A stretch of DNA of 64,000 nt. Source: DASVWZ01 sp963708575 (GTDB lineage: Bacteria > Acidobacteriota > Terriglobia > Terriglobales > Acidobacteriaceae). The notes beneath the pieces are model-generated. The model was not told the origin of the DNA, made no database searches, and saw nothing but the letters and a program-made list of their open reading frames with translations. Of this stretch, positions 44,463-52,854 are shown piece by piece. Made by a program: the position numbers and the translations under genes. The first letter of the stretch is position 1. Every line of letters starts with the position of its first letter. The DNA is taken from the NCBI GenBank assembly GCA_963708575.1, contig CAVPTB010000007.1, forward strand, positions 186,001 through 250,000. The letters run 5' to 3'.

Positions 44463-45374
44463 TTGGCTCCATTAACTCGGCGAAGGTTTCTTCAACTAAC
44501 GGCTGGAGCCGGAGTTCTTGTACTTGGCGTCGACAGCGCGATTCTTGAGCCCAATCATCCCCGGCTGGTTCGCCTGGAATTGTCCTTGCCTCGCCTTCCG
44601 GAGGCTTTTGACGGATTCACGATCGCGCAATTAAGCGACTTTCATTACGACCCATATTTTTCCGTCATCCCTATCCGTCACGCGGTGAAGATGGTGAATC
44701 AGTTGAAGCCCGATTTGATCGCGTTGACCGGCGATTTCATCACCGTGCCTCTGCTCGCGGGCGTCGTCCAGAATCGCAAGACCGCCGCTTTGGAGTCTGA
44801 ACTCTGCGCGGGGCTTCTCGCCCAGATGACTGCACCGTTTGGACGCTTCTGTGTGCTGGGCAATCATGACGTTAGCGCGAACCGGCGCCTCATCACCGAG
44901 ATATTGAAGTCCTACGATCTTCCGATTTTGGAAAACCGGTCAGTGGCGCTGGAACGCGCTGGCTCACGTCTGTGGATCAGCGGCGTGGATGATTGTATGG
45001 AAGGCCACCCGGACCTTGACGCTGCCTTGAAAGAGGTGCCGTCCAATGAAGCTGTCGTGATGCTGGTCCACGAGCCCGATTTTGCGGATACAGTCCAGAA
45101 GTACCCAGTGGATTTGCAACTCTCAGGGCACTCTCACGGCGGCCAGATCTGGATCCCGGGCATTGGTGCACCTTGGCTTCCTTCGCTTGCCCAGAAATAT
45201 CCGCGGGGACTTCACGAGGTCGGCCCGCTCACTCTCTACACCAACTTTGGACTCGGCACGATTCGCATGGCCGTTCGTCTGAATTGTCCGCCGGAAGTCA
45301 CGCTGATTACTCTGCGAACGGGAGCAAGGAAGGTCGCTAGAATACTTCCGCCTACGCCGGGCGTTCTTGTTTAG
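44463..45374 (+). CDS. Tat-exported metallophosphoesterase (YkuE/LpxG-like)
   Basis: 303 residues from TTG 44463, which has GGGGTG eight bases upstream. Twin-arginine signal TRRRFLQLTAGAGVLVLG. The calcineurin-like metal motifs are complete: LSDFHYDPY, LTGDFI, LGNHDV, MLVHEPDF and LSGHSHGGQ. The GHSHGGQIW end is typical of the YkuE group. Relatives process phosphodiesters or UDP-2,3-diacylglucosamine, but that role is not established for this one. Its end overlaps by 4 bases with the convergent phosphopantetheinyl transferase gene. Confidence 0.84.
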   Translation: MAPLTRRRFLQLTAGAGVLVLGVDSAILEPNHPRLVRLELSLPRLPEAFDGFTIAQLSDFHYDPYFSVIPIRHAVKMVNQLKPDLIALTGDFITVPLLAGVVQNRKTAALESELCAGLLAQMTAPFGRFCVLGNHDVSANRRLITEILKSYDLPILENRSVALERAGSRLWISGVDDCMEGHPDLDAALKEVPSNEAVVMLVHEPDFADTVQKYPVDLQLSGHSHGGQIWIPGIGAPWLPSLAQKYPRGLHEVGPLTLYTNFGLGTIRMAVRLNCPPEVTLITLRTGARKVARILPPTPGVLV

Positions 45375-46123
45375 CCGGAGTCGGGCACGAGCGATCCGAT
45401 TTGCACTCTGCAACTCTGCGCCTCGACCGCCAAGGCTCCCTTGAAATCACTGGCTAAATCCAGCCGCCACAGAAACCAGCGGTACGACTCTGCCGGATTC
45501 TCGAAGACCTCCAAATTCATTCGCTGCCTGCCGGGGTCCGGAACAATGGCGAAGCTGCCCAACGGAATCGACATGCCTTCGCCATGCGCCTTGATGTACG
45601 CTTCCTTTGCGGTCCAACAGGCGAAGAAACTCTCCGAGCGCCGTTCCTCCGGCTGCGCTGAAACCCAGGCCGCCTCTTTTCGCGAAAAGAAACGGTTTGC
45701 CAGGTCTAGAACAACCGACCTACGCCCAACCTGTTCGACATCCACCCCAATCGCCCCTGACCGGGTCACCGCGATTGCCGTCAGTCCTGCTGTGTGTGAG
45801 AGGTTGAAAAACAATCCCTGATCTTCCAACAGCTCCGGCTTTCCGTGTGGGCTGACGCGAAACGATATCTGCCGAGGTTCGATTCCCAGATATTTCCCCA
45901 GAACAATCCGCAGTAGTGCCCGGCTGGCGACGAACTGCTCACGGGCCGGATTAACTTTGAACCGATCCGCCCGTCGCCGCTCTTCATCATTGAGCAGGTC
46001 AAGAAATTTCGCCTGGTCATTGCTTCCGAGCGTGTCCGCATTTGCCAGCCAGACATGTGCTTCATCCTGGCCAAGCCGCCCGTTGAGTTCCGTCAATGAC
46101 TTGGGAACGTAATCTTCCTGCAT
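45371..46123 (-). CDS. 4'-phosphopantetheinyl transferase (Sfp/AcpT type)
   Basis: 250 residues. Transfers the phosphopantetheine arm of CoA to carrier proteins in fatty acid, polyketide or peptide synthesis. The three family motifs are seen: FRVSPHGKPEL, the metal-binding GVDVEQVG, and the ACWTAKEAYIKAHGEG motif that binds Mg and CoA. The length and the SFAIVP segment fit the Sfp rather than the short AcpS type. No carrier protein or synthase gene is near. It ends 4 bases inside the metallophosphoesterase gene. Confidence 0.9.
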   Translation of the reverse strand: MQEDYVPKSLTELNGRLGQDEAHVWLANADTLGSNDQAKFLDLLNDEERRRADRFKVNPAREQFVASRALLRIVLGKYLGIEPRQISFRVSPHGKPELLEDQGLFFNLSHTAGLTAIAVTRSGAIGVDVEQVGRRSVVLDLANRFFSRKEAAWVSAQPEERRSESFFACWTAKEAYIKAHGEGMSIPLGSFAIVPDPGRQRMNLEVFENPAESYRWFLWRLDLASDFKGALAVEAQSCRVQIGSLVPDSG

Positions 46124-46289
46124 GAGTGTGGCTGAATTTCGTCGCCAGCATAGCAGAACGGCGGCGGGGTGGGCACAAGTTCAATTCGCGGGGGGAAGAT
46201 GGTAAGCAGCGGGTGCTGCCCAGGGATCTTTTCTGAAGGCGGTAAAGATACAACCAGGGGAGCGCGTTCAACCGTGCTCCCCGGAGAAG

Positions 46290-46970
46290 TTACTCGGTTC
46301 CGATCTGCCAACCTTTGTCGTTCTTGACCATTGCCAAAACAATTTTGGTCGGCGGATCGTGATAAAAAGCCGCTCCGTGCTTGTCGATCAGCGTTGCCCG
46401 GTCCCAGGTGTTAAAGCTCTTCACCATTGGCCCACCGGCATCAAACAGCTCGCCCATCGCATTCGCCTGCCACGTCCACGTGACCCCCACCAGTGCGTGC
46501 AACGGGTCGATCATCTTCACTTCGGATACCGCCATTAACTTTCGTTCAGCCAGCGGAACCGTATAGAGTTCTGTCCCATCGCTTTGTTTTACGTGAGTGA
46601 CGCCCTGAATCTGCGCCAGAAAATCTTTTCCCCTTGGCGTGAGTTCCACGGGAATAGTAGTGCCGTATGTGCCTTGCGCCTTTCCCAGCTTCAAGAAGCC
46701 GGCCTTCTCCAGCAGTCGGTAGTGAGGCGCGCTGCCTGTGTCGTCGACCGAGGCCTTCACCAGGCCGGTATGAAAATCCAGCGTCGCGGGACCCTGATTC
46801 CTCAGGCCCGCCGCTGCGATCTGCGTCGCCTCTTGTGCCGATAGCACCTTTTGATTCTGCACAACGTAATAGCCGGCGATCCCTACAACCGCCACGATGA
46901 ATGCCACGATGAGCAATAGCGGCAGAACCGAAGACTCCCTTTTTTGCAGCTCCAATTCCTGTTCAAACAT
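46290..46970 (-). CDS. Inner-membrane-anchored hypothetical protein
   Basis: 226 residues with a single membrane helix near residues 16-38 (LPLLLIVAFIVAVVGIAGYY) and a large extracytoplasmic domain. The domain contains YRLLEKAGFLKLGKAQG and ELTPRGKDFL, then a beta-rich part with VTWTWQANAMGELFDAGG. The YRLLEKAG segment looks like a degraded winged-helix fold, but I cannot name a family. Well supported start: AGGAGG eight bases before the ATG. Regulation may involve the TGTGA-N6-TCACA site at 47069, about 100 bases upstream. Confidence 0.68.
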   Translation of the reverse strand: MFEQELELQKRESSVLPLLLIVAFIVAVVGIAGYYVVQNQKVLSAQEATQIAAAGLRNQGPATLDFHTGLVKASVDDTGSAPHYRLLEKAGFLKLGKAQGTYGTTIPVELTPRGKDFLAQIQGVTHVKQSDGTELYTVPLAERKLMAVSEVKMIDPLHALVGVTWTWQANAMGELFDAGGPMVKSFNTWDRATLIDKHGAAFYHDPPTKIVLAMVKNDKGWQIGTE

Positions 46971-47068
46971 GGCCTTTTCCTCCTGGATTTCTTCGGCGAT
47001 TCGCCAAACCGCAGCGCCCTCCGCCGTTCGCCTTCAGCTTCATTCTCGGAGAAAGCCTCATACCGTTA

Positions 47069-47084
47069 TGTGACCTGCCTCACA
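47069..47084. promoter_or_regulatory. CRP/FNR-family site TGTGA-N6-TCACA
   Basis: TGTGACCTGCCTCACA is an exact match to the classical CRP consensus. It lies in the 343-base region (46971-47313) between the divergent membrane-protein and TonB-C genes. On the leftward side GAGAAT at 47042-47047 would place the site centre at about -40.5, the class II activator position. No other gene is seen in this gap; a small GC palindrome lies at 47134-47146. Confidence 0.5.
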
Positions 47085-47313
47085 GAGTCGTGTTCCTACA
47101 GTCACAGGGCTCTAACCCGGTATCTCTGTCGCTGCCGCCCGGCGGCCGAAGCTGCAACAGTTTTCATCTATGGGCCAAAAGCGCAACGAGGCATCACGGG
47201 AAGTCATTTATGTTCATAGGGTTGAAGGTTTGGTGGCCTGGTACGCGGATTGCCCTTTAGAAGTACCAGCGCGGAAGTCTTCGGATATCCGCGCACCGCT
47301 TGAGAAAGGCTCC

Positions 47314-47766
47314 ATGGGACTACGTAGGTTCTGGTTTCTAACCATCGCCGTGCTCACCCCGATGCTGTCCGTCGCCTCGGTCTCGAAAACAGCCTTGCCT
47401 ACCGTCGCTGAATGGCAGGAGGCCCAGCGTGATCGATCCGGGGTTTGGATCTCTGCGCTGCGGCAATCTCGTTTCTCAACCATCGAGCATTCATCCGCTC
47501 GATCTTCTTGTGAAGTTTCCGAACCTCCTGAAGCGCTGGCGACTCCCGACCCTCTTCTCGAGATTCCGGATGCCAAGACCAAGGTTACCGTTAGCTTTAT
47601 CGTCGGAACCGATGGCCGGGTACACTCTCCGCTTATCTTGGAAAGTGCGGGTGTTCCACAGGACAGAACCGTATTGAACGCCGTTCGCTCGTGGCGCTAT
47701 CGGCCGGCAAAGTGTAATGGGGTTCCCACCGAAGCCGAAGGCAAGATCCAGTTCCTCGGTCGTTGA
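47314..47766 (+). CDS. Exported TonB C-terminal-domain protein
   Basis: 150 residues from ATG 47314 (the frame is open from 47170, but GAGAAAGG and a signal peptide point here). Signal segment MGLRRFWFLTIAVLTPML. After a spacer with two Cys (SSCEVSEP, PAKCNG) comes a TonB-type C-terminal domain (about 85-148): TVSFIVGTDGRVHSPLILES and VLNAVRSWRYRPAKCNG. There is no Pro-rich spanning region, so it is not a full TonB; such proteins in acidobacteria are probably periplasmic or envelope-attached. The next gene starts 34 bases later. Confidence 0.72.
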   Translation: MGLRRFWFLTIAVLTPMLSVASVSKTALPTVAEWQEAQRDRSGVWISALRQSRFSTIEHSSARSSCEVSEPPEALATPDPLLEIPDAKTKVTVSFIVGTDGRVHSPLILESAGVPQDRTVLNAVRSWRYRPAKCNGVPTEAEGKIQFLGR

Positions 47767-47800
47767 GTGTCCATTTCGAATAGAATTGCTTTTGTCATCC

Positions 47801-48778
47801 ATGGATCACGAAAAGCAGCCCGGGCAAACCAAAAGCCCGACAAAAAATCCTTCACCTCGTCCGCTTGCTCGTTCGCTGGAAGACTTTCTCAGCCCGTTGA
47901 GCAACGAGCCTCCGCAACCTAAGTCCGACGAAGAGGCGATTGCGGCCGCCATGGAGGCAATGCAGCGTCTCGCGCTTGAAACCGATTTGCATAGTTCCGC
48001 GGATGTTGCCAGTAGCGACACTCACGCCTGCGCTGCTTGTGGAAATCAAAATCCGCCTGCCAACCGTTTCTGCGCCACCTGTGGCGCATCCTTGCCCGCG
48101 CCCGAAAAAGCCAGTCGCAGCCGGGAATCGAACGTCCCGGCGGTTCAGGAGAATGTAGTGCCGCAAGAGTTACCTCCGGGGCCACACCAATATCACCATC
48201 ACTACCATCATCATTACTTTTCCTATGGTGAGGGAAGCGCAGCGGGTCCAGCATTTGATCAGCGCTCCGCGCCCGCTCTTCCCGCTCGCGAAGCTCCCCG
48301 ACCCCGATCTGCCTCCGGAGGCGCGCTGAGCCGCGTAGAGATCGCAGTCCGAAAGATCGCGCAGGACTGGGCTGCGGCTTGCAACGTCAAGCATCTCGAC
48401 GATCTCGTCGGCCTGTATGCGGCAGACGCAGTAGTTCTCCGGCCCAATGTGCCCCCGGTCCGGGGCACGGCTGCCATTCACGAATACTTTTTTTCGGTTC
48501 TCGAAGCTGGGCTTGGGGATGTGGAGATGGAAGCCTTGCGTACTGAGGTCATCGGCGACGTGGCTTACCAGGCAGGTCGTTGCCAGATGCTTGTTCCAGT
48601 GACCATGAATCGCCGTCGTGAAGAACGAGGCAAGTACCTGATCGTTGCTGCACGCCAATCCGGCGATTGGAAGATTCTGTCAGATTGCTGGTCTACCGAC
48701 TTAAGCCTCGGGGTTGCCGCTGAACCAACTCAGAATCTCCAAGCCGGAACAGCGCCGACTCCAAAGAAAAGTGCGTAG
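47801..48778 (+). CDS. Zinc-ribbon/NTF2-like (SnoaL/DUF4440-type) fusion protein
   Basis: 325 residues from ATG 47801. Low-complexity N terminus; a zinc ribbon (CAACG-x9-FCATCG, four Cys) at about 77-96; a His/Tyr-rich linker near 130-145 (YHHHYHHHYF); then an NTF2-like domain (about 175-310): VEIAVRKIAQDWAAACNVKH, LVGLYAADAVVLRPN, VRGTAAIHEYFFSVL and WKILSDCWS, like those used in ketosteroid-isomerase-fold enzymes or stress proteins. No ribosome site is clear. I do not know the function. The combination with a His-rich linker suggests metal binding or a protein interaction role. Confidence 0.65.
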   Translation: MDHEKQPGQTKSPTKNPSPRPLARSLEDFLSPLSNEPPQPKSDEEAIAAAMEAMQRLALETDLHSSADVASSDTHACAACGNQNPPANRFCATCGASLPAPEKASRSRESNVPAVQENVVPQELPPGPHQYHHHYHHHYFSYGEGSAAGPAFDQRSAPALPAREAPRPRSASGGALSRVEIAVRKIAQDWAAACNVKHLDDLVGLYAADAVVLRPNVPPVRGTAAIHEYFFSVLEAGLGDVEMEALRTEVIGDVAYQAGRCQMLVPVTMNRRREERGKYLIVAARQSGDWKILSDCWSTDLSLGVAAEPTQNLQAGTAPTPKKSA

Positions 48779-48856
48779 TCCAATTTCCGTGTTCACTGCC
48801 CTATCAGCATCCCCTCCGGTAGGAACCGCTAGCTAGGGACCGGTGCAGACTGCCAG

Positions 48857-49468
48857 CTAAACAACCACTGCGAGCTTCCCCAAATCTCTTCGCAATTGCT
48901 CTGCGTTCTCCATCCGTATCACTTGCATTCCCAGCCGCGCTGCGGAGTCGAGATTCAAGGCACGATCGTCAATAAAACAACATTCCTCGGGCTTCTGTTG
49001 CGTAATCTCGAGCGCAAGCTGATAGATACCTTCCTCCGGCTTTCGCAGACCCACATAACACGAGCTTACGAATAGACTGAAGGTATTCTGTAATCCAAAG
49101 GCGCGGATGCGAAATTCGTTTAGATCTTTGGACTCATTGTTGATCGTCGCCATCAGGTATTTGCGAGATCCAGCCAACGATTTCGCGATTTCCAGAACAT
49201 CGAAATTGGGCTGCGACAAAGAAAACATGAACTTCTCAAAGTCTTGAGGAGTAAAAGGACGCGGCCGGTAAAAGATGGTTCGTTCCAGGTATTCTGGCAA
49301 CCCGATCTTGCCTCGTTCGAAAGAAGAGACTAGCATCTCGTGCCGGTCCCCAAACTCCACGGCATCCAGCTCGAAGCGCTCCAGCGCTTTTTCGCGTTGC
49401 GCCCGGTCCCACGCATTGGTTAGCAACACGCCTCCCACGTCCCAGAAAATTGCGCTGATTTTAGACAA
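48857..49468 (-). CDS. HAD-superfamily hydrolase (YihX-like phosphatase)
   Basis: 203 residues from TTG 49468, chosen because GAGGAGG lies five bases upstream; an in-frame ATG at 49501 is also possible. HAD motif I is FWDVGGVLLTN (nucleophile Asp, with Gly where many have the second Asp, as in the DxGGV group), motif II is likely MATINNES, motif III Lys in GLRKPEEGIYQ and motif IV FIDDRALNLDSA. The pattern fits YihX-type sugar-phosphate phosphatases. The substrate is not clear. It stands alone, facing away from the pilin operon's end. Confidence 0.8.
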   Translation of the reverse strand: MSKISAIFWDVGGVLLTNAWDRAQREKALERFELDAVEFGDRHEMLVSSFERGKIGLPEYLERTIFYRPRPFTPQDFEKFMFSLSQPNFDVLEIAKSLAGSRKYLMATINNESKDLNEFRIRAFGLQNTFSLFVSSCYVGLRKPEEGIYQLALEITQQKPEECCFIDDRALNLDSAARLGMQVIRMENAEQLRRDLGKLAVVV

Positions 49469-49604
49469 GGTGGCCCTCCTCTGCCGAATCTCGCAGAGCA
49501 CTCATGATAACCGGGCACCGAACCGAAGAGCCAATTGCCGTGAAGTGAAAAAAACCGTTCCGAATGGTCGCTGGAAAAGTCCGGCCTATCGTTGCAAAGA
49601 AAAA

Positions 49605-49630
49605 GACCCCGATCCTCGCGAATCGGGGCC
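49605..49630 (-). terminator. Intrinsic terminator of the minor-pilin operon
   Basis: Minus strand: GGCCCCGAT, an 8-base loop, ATCGGGGTC, then TTTTTCTTT. A 9-bp stem with a clear U tract, placed 21 bases after the stop codon of the last pilin gene. Confidence 0.88.
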
Positions 49631-49650
49631 TTCGATTTTCTAAGCTTGTG

Positions 49651-52600
49651 TCAGTAGGCGCCAGTATGCGGCGTGAAGTTCTGGCGGAAGCTTAGGTTGT
49701 CGATGTCCCGGAACAGCGGCGTTCCAGGCGGTAAGTTCTGCGGTGATGTGAAGTCCGGATCGAACACATAGTTTCGAATCGGAGGTTGGTAGACCGAGTA
49801 GGTGCAGCACTTGAACGTGCCCGTGGCGTAAGTCGAATAATACAGAGTGACCAGCGATCCTTCGTAGTTCAGAGTTGCTCCCGGATCGCTCCAATCTTCC
49901 AGGAATCGCAGGAAGTTGTGCACTCCGCCATCGGTGCCGAACCCGTAATCGGTTGAGTTCTCCCACGAGGGGAACGGGAAGTTGACGTTCTTTCCAGCCG
50001 CGATTGCCACCCGATAATACGAGGTAGCGCCCAGCCGGTAAGACGCAGGGTTGGTCGGGTCGGTCATATAGCTGTTTAGATCCGACCAGTTATTCGACAG
50101 CATGGTGACTGCATCGGCGACGATACCCGCGGCCGAGTGCGCTACATCCGCTCCGCCTGTCCAGATCGGATCCCCCGCGTTGGTGTTGTAGTTGCCGTAG
50201 ATATATACCGGGTTTTCAGAACCTACGGTAAATCCACCTTGGGAGTTGTCCAGCCGCACCGGAACATTGCCCAGGCCGCCGTCGACTAACTTCAGGACGT
50301 GCCGTGCTCCGCTCACCCAGTTGCCCTGGGCGATTTGGCAGGAATTCACGCGCAAGTAAGGGTTATCAGCAGGTGAAGCGCCGTTGATCTTTGCATTCAC
50401 GCTGTTGGTGCCAACATAGGCGCCGCCGATGTATCCGAGACCCAGCCCGAGATTGTTAGTGCCGAAGCTGTCCAGCTTTCCGTTCAGGTTGACGTCTTCC
50501 GGAGAGAACGTCTTACCGGTCGGAATCGAATCCAGCACTCCATCCGGTGTGCCTGCCGCACTGCTGCGGTTGACCGAATCCTCCAAGCCCGAATCTCCGG
50601 TCTTGGTGCCTGCGGCATCGACCTGAGTGCCATTCGGATTCGGTATCATTCCCCGGCGGTCAGAGAAATATACGATGTAGCCGTTCTGGCTTACGTAGTC
50701 AACGTTCTTACCGCTACCGACGATTGTGCCATTCAACCATTTCGCCAGGTTGCCCACGTCGAGCTCAACTGCGTTCATTACGCCATTCGTCGTGCAGGTA
50801 TCGTTGCCATACTGTGTATCGCGCGGTTCACCTTCGCGCGCGTCGTAGAAGTTGATTGGATACCAGTTGAACTGGCTGGCGCTCTGGCCAGTGGCCTGAG
50901 CACTGTCTCCGTACCACGGTGAGTTCGTGGTGGCGTCTACCGTGACCTCCGGCGGTTTTCCAGGGGACGGCGTGTAGGTACACACGCCGCTCTTGCAGGA
51001 GGTTGTGTAAGTCGGGGCAATGCCCGTCTTGTCAATCGTCCCATCTCCATTCCGGTCCGCAGGTTCTTGCAGGAGCAGGATCGCGTTGGGGTTGATGGGA
51101 TTGGTCTGCGGCGCGCCCGGGGGCAAGGTGCCCCGTGCAAATCCAAGGCCCAACCATTCCGCAGTGACCGGATGGAATGCGCCGTTCTTATCGCGATATT
51201 CGACTCGCAGATAGCCGTCCAGCAAATTCCACGATGCTGTCGGCGTCGCGCCTTGCGGCAGCGTCGGGTAGGGCAGTGGGGAATAGTACGGATATGCCGA
51301 CGCGGCGGAAGGACAAACTGGTGGTCCGGAAGCTGGCGGCACCTTTACCGGAGTCGAAGGATTACAAACTGACAATGTCAGATTCGCCGGCTGGTTGGTC
51401 AGACCGACTTTGCCGTCACCGACGTTCATCATGGGAGCATTTGCGTCATACAACGTGACGTATCCGGCTGGAGGAGCCACCGGCGTATACAGCCAGTCGG
51501 GCGCCAATGACGTCTGGGTATAACTACCGCTGTATCCAGAAGGGTCCGCTACACCCGTCGTTGCTGTCGCGAAGTAAGTGGTGTAGGAATGGCCAGCTCC
51601 GAGATTTGGCATGGTGCTTGGTACCGACGCCGGAACGCCAGTCAGGTAGTTTCCAATATTGGCTAACCGAATGTTTGCCGGATCTCCGATGCCCCCCGGC
51701 AAATCTGCCGGTGTGTCAGAGAGCAGAATTCGAATTTCCGCTTCATTGTAAAGACGGGACGATCCTAAGGGAGTCGTTGGGTCTTCGCCCGGCGGCGGCC
51801 GCCGGATAATCTCAAATGGTTGCGGCCCAGTCGTACCACCGGTGGTTCCGCCGACAAAGGGAAGGGTCAGATTCGAAGCGCCAGTTCCATAGGTCGTGTT
51901 GCCCCAGTCGCCATCTTTGATGAATCCAGCGTACGTGCTCAATGAGATGGTCTGCCACGAAGGTGGGCCCGCGTTATAGGACGAAGCCGGAGGATTTCCG
52001 CCCGCGCCCGTCACGCTGCCTTCGCTCTGAGCAATCGCGCGGCAATGCGGTTGGCCGCCGTCGCAGCCACCGCTGGCGGTCGGAATTAAAACTGTTCCAC
52101 TGTCGTTGTAGCTTGGCGCCGCGAGGCCGTTCGGCAGCACCATACGAATCACGTTACCCCAGGCGCTCAGTTTGTCATGGAACGTCAGCGTATATCCGTT
52201 TGCAACGCCCAGATACAAATCGCCGTTGGTGTGAACGCGGCCCGCAAAGTTCAGGTTCGGGCTGCTATAAAATCCCAGATCGCTGTCCGAGAAAACGCCG
52301 AATTGGAACACCGGAATCAGTGCCACTTCTACCGTCCGGGACATGTTGACTTCATCGCCCAGCGGACCTTGTGCGGTCACCTGCAAGGTGACAGGCAGCA
52401 GCTGAGCATACAATCCCGCATAGCTTCCGCTGGCAATCTGACCGAACGACGTTTTCAGGGAGCCGTCAGTATTCGTGGTCGGAGTCAGGCTGTACACGGG
52501 ATAGCTGATCAACGCCTGGCTAGTCGGCGCCAGCGAACTGAGCGCCTCAATCTGGCTGGCAGTGGGGGCCAGAATATTCTGGAACATGTTGGCCAGGTCG

Positions 52601-52788
52601 GCGGTCATGTGCTCGATGCCACCCTCGGCGCCATGGAACTCAATATTGTTCTGGACGTCGTGAGTGTTGACCTTGCCTTCTGTATTCACCATCATGAGCA
52701 GACCGATCGCGACGCCGGACAGAATGAGCAACAGCATCAGCGCCGCTATCAGAGTGAATCCCCGCGAACTGTGATTGTTCCGTGCCAT
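49651..52788 (-). CDS. Very large PilX/GspK-like minor pilin with calcium-loop motifs
   Basis: 1045 residues from ATG 52788 (AGGAG seven bases upstream). N terminus SSRGFTLIAALMLLLILSG is a class III/prepilin-like signal and helix, with Ala at position 5 of the mature part instead of the usual Glu, as in tip pseudopilins of the GspK/PilX type. After the helix comes GAEGGIEHMTADLANMF, as in PilX N-terminal domains. The rest is a huge beta-rich extracellular region. It has two loops fitting the PilY1-type DxDxDxxxD calcium pattern: DRNGDGTID (about 575-590) and DVNLNGKLD (about 764-773), and several Cys pairs. PilX and PilY1 normally work together at the pilus tip; here both features sit on one protein. 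Adhesion or surface sensing is inferred. Confidence 0.72.
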   Translation of the reverse strand: MARNNHSSRGFTLIAALMLLLILSGVAIGLLMMVNTEGKVNTHDVQNNIEFHGAEGGIEHMTADLANMFQNILAPTASQIEALSSLAPTSQALISYPVYSLTPTTNTDGSLKTSFGQIASGSYAGLYAQLLPVTLQVTAQGPLGDEVNMSRTVEVALIPVFQFGVFSDSDLGFYSSPNLNFAGRVHTNGDLYLGVANGYTLTFHDKLSAWGNVIRMVLPNGLAAPSYNDSGTVLIPTASGGCDGGQPHCRAIAQSEGSVTGAGGNPPASSYNAGPPSWQTISLSTYAGFIKDGDWGNTTYGTGASNLTLPFVGGTTGGTTGPQPFEIIRRPPPGEDPTTPLGSSRLYNEAEIRILLSDTPADLPGGIGDPANIRLANIGNYLTGVPASVPSTMPNLGAGHSYTTYFATATTGVADPSGYSGSYTQTSLAPDWLYTPVAPPAGYVTLYDANAPMMNVGDGKVGLTNQPANLTLSVCNPSTPVKVPPASGPPVCPSAASAYPYYSPLPYPTLPQGATPTASWNLLDGYLRVEYRDKNGAFHPVTAEWLGLGFARGTLPPGAPQTNPINPNAILLLQEPADRNGDGTIDKTGIAPTYTTSCKSGVCTYTPSPGKPPEVTVDATTNSPWYGDSAQATGQSASQFNWYPINFYDAREGEPRDTQYGNDTCTTNGVMNAVELDVGNLAKWLNGTIVGSGKNVDYVSQNGYIVYFSDRRGMIPNPNGTQVDAAGTKTGDSGLEDSVNRSSAAGTPDGVLDSIPTGKTFSPEDVNLNGKLDSFGTNNLGLGLGYIGGAYVGTNSVNAKINGASPADNPYLRVNSCQIAQGNWVSGARHVLKLVDGGLGNVPVRLDNSQGGFTVGSENPVYIYGNYNTNAGDPIWTGGADVAHSAAGIVADAVTMLSNNWSDLNSYMTDPTNPASYRLGATSYYRVAIAAGKNVNFPFPSWENSTDYGFGTDGGVHNFLRFLEDWSDPGATLNYEGSLVTLYYSTYATGTFKCCTYSVYQPPIRNYVFDPDFTSPQNLPPGTPLFRDIDNLSFRQNFTPHTGAY

Positions 52789-52854
52789 CGTGTGACTCCT
52801 CATTGCCCTAACCAAGAAACGTCTTAATCCCATACCCATGTTTCAAATGTGCTT

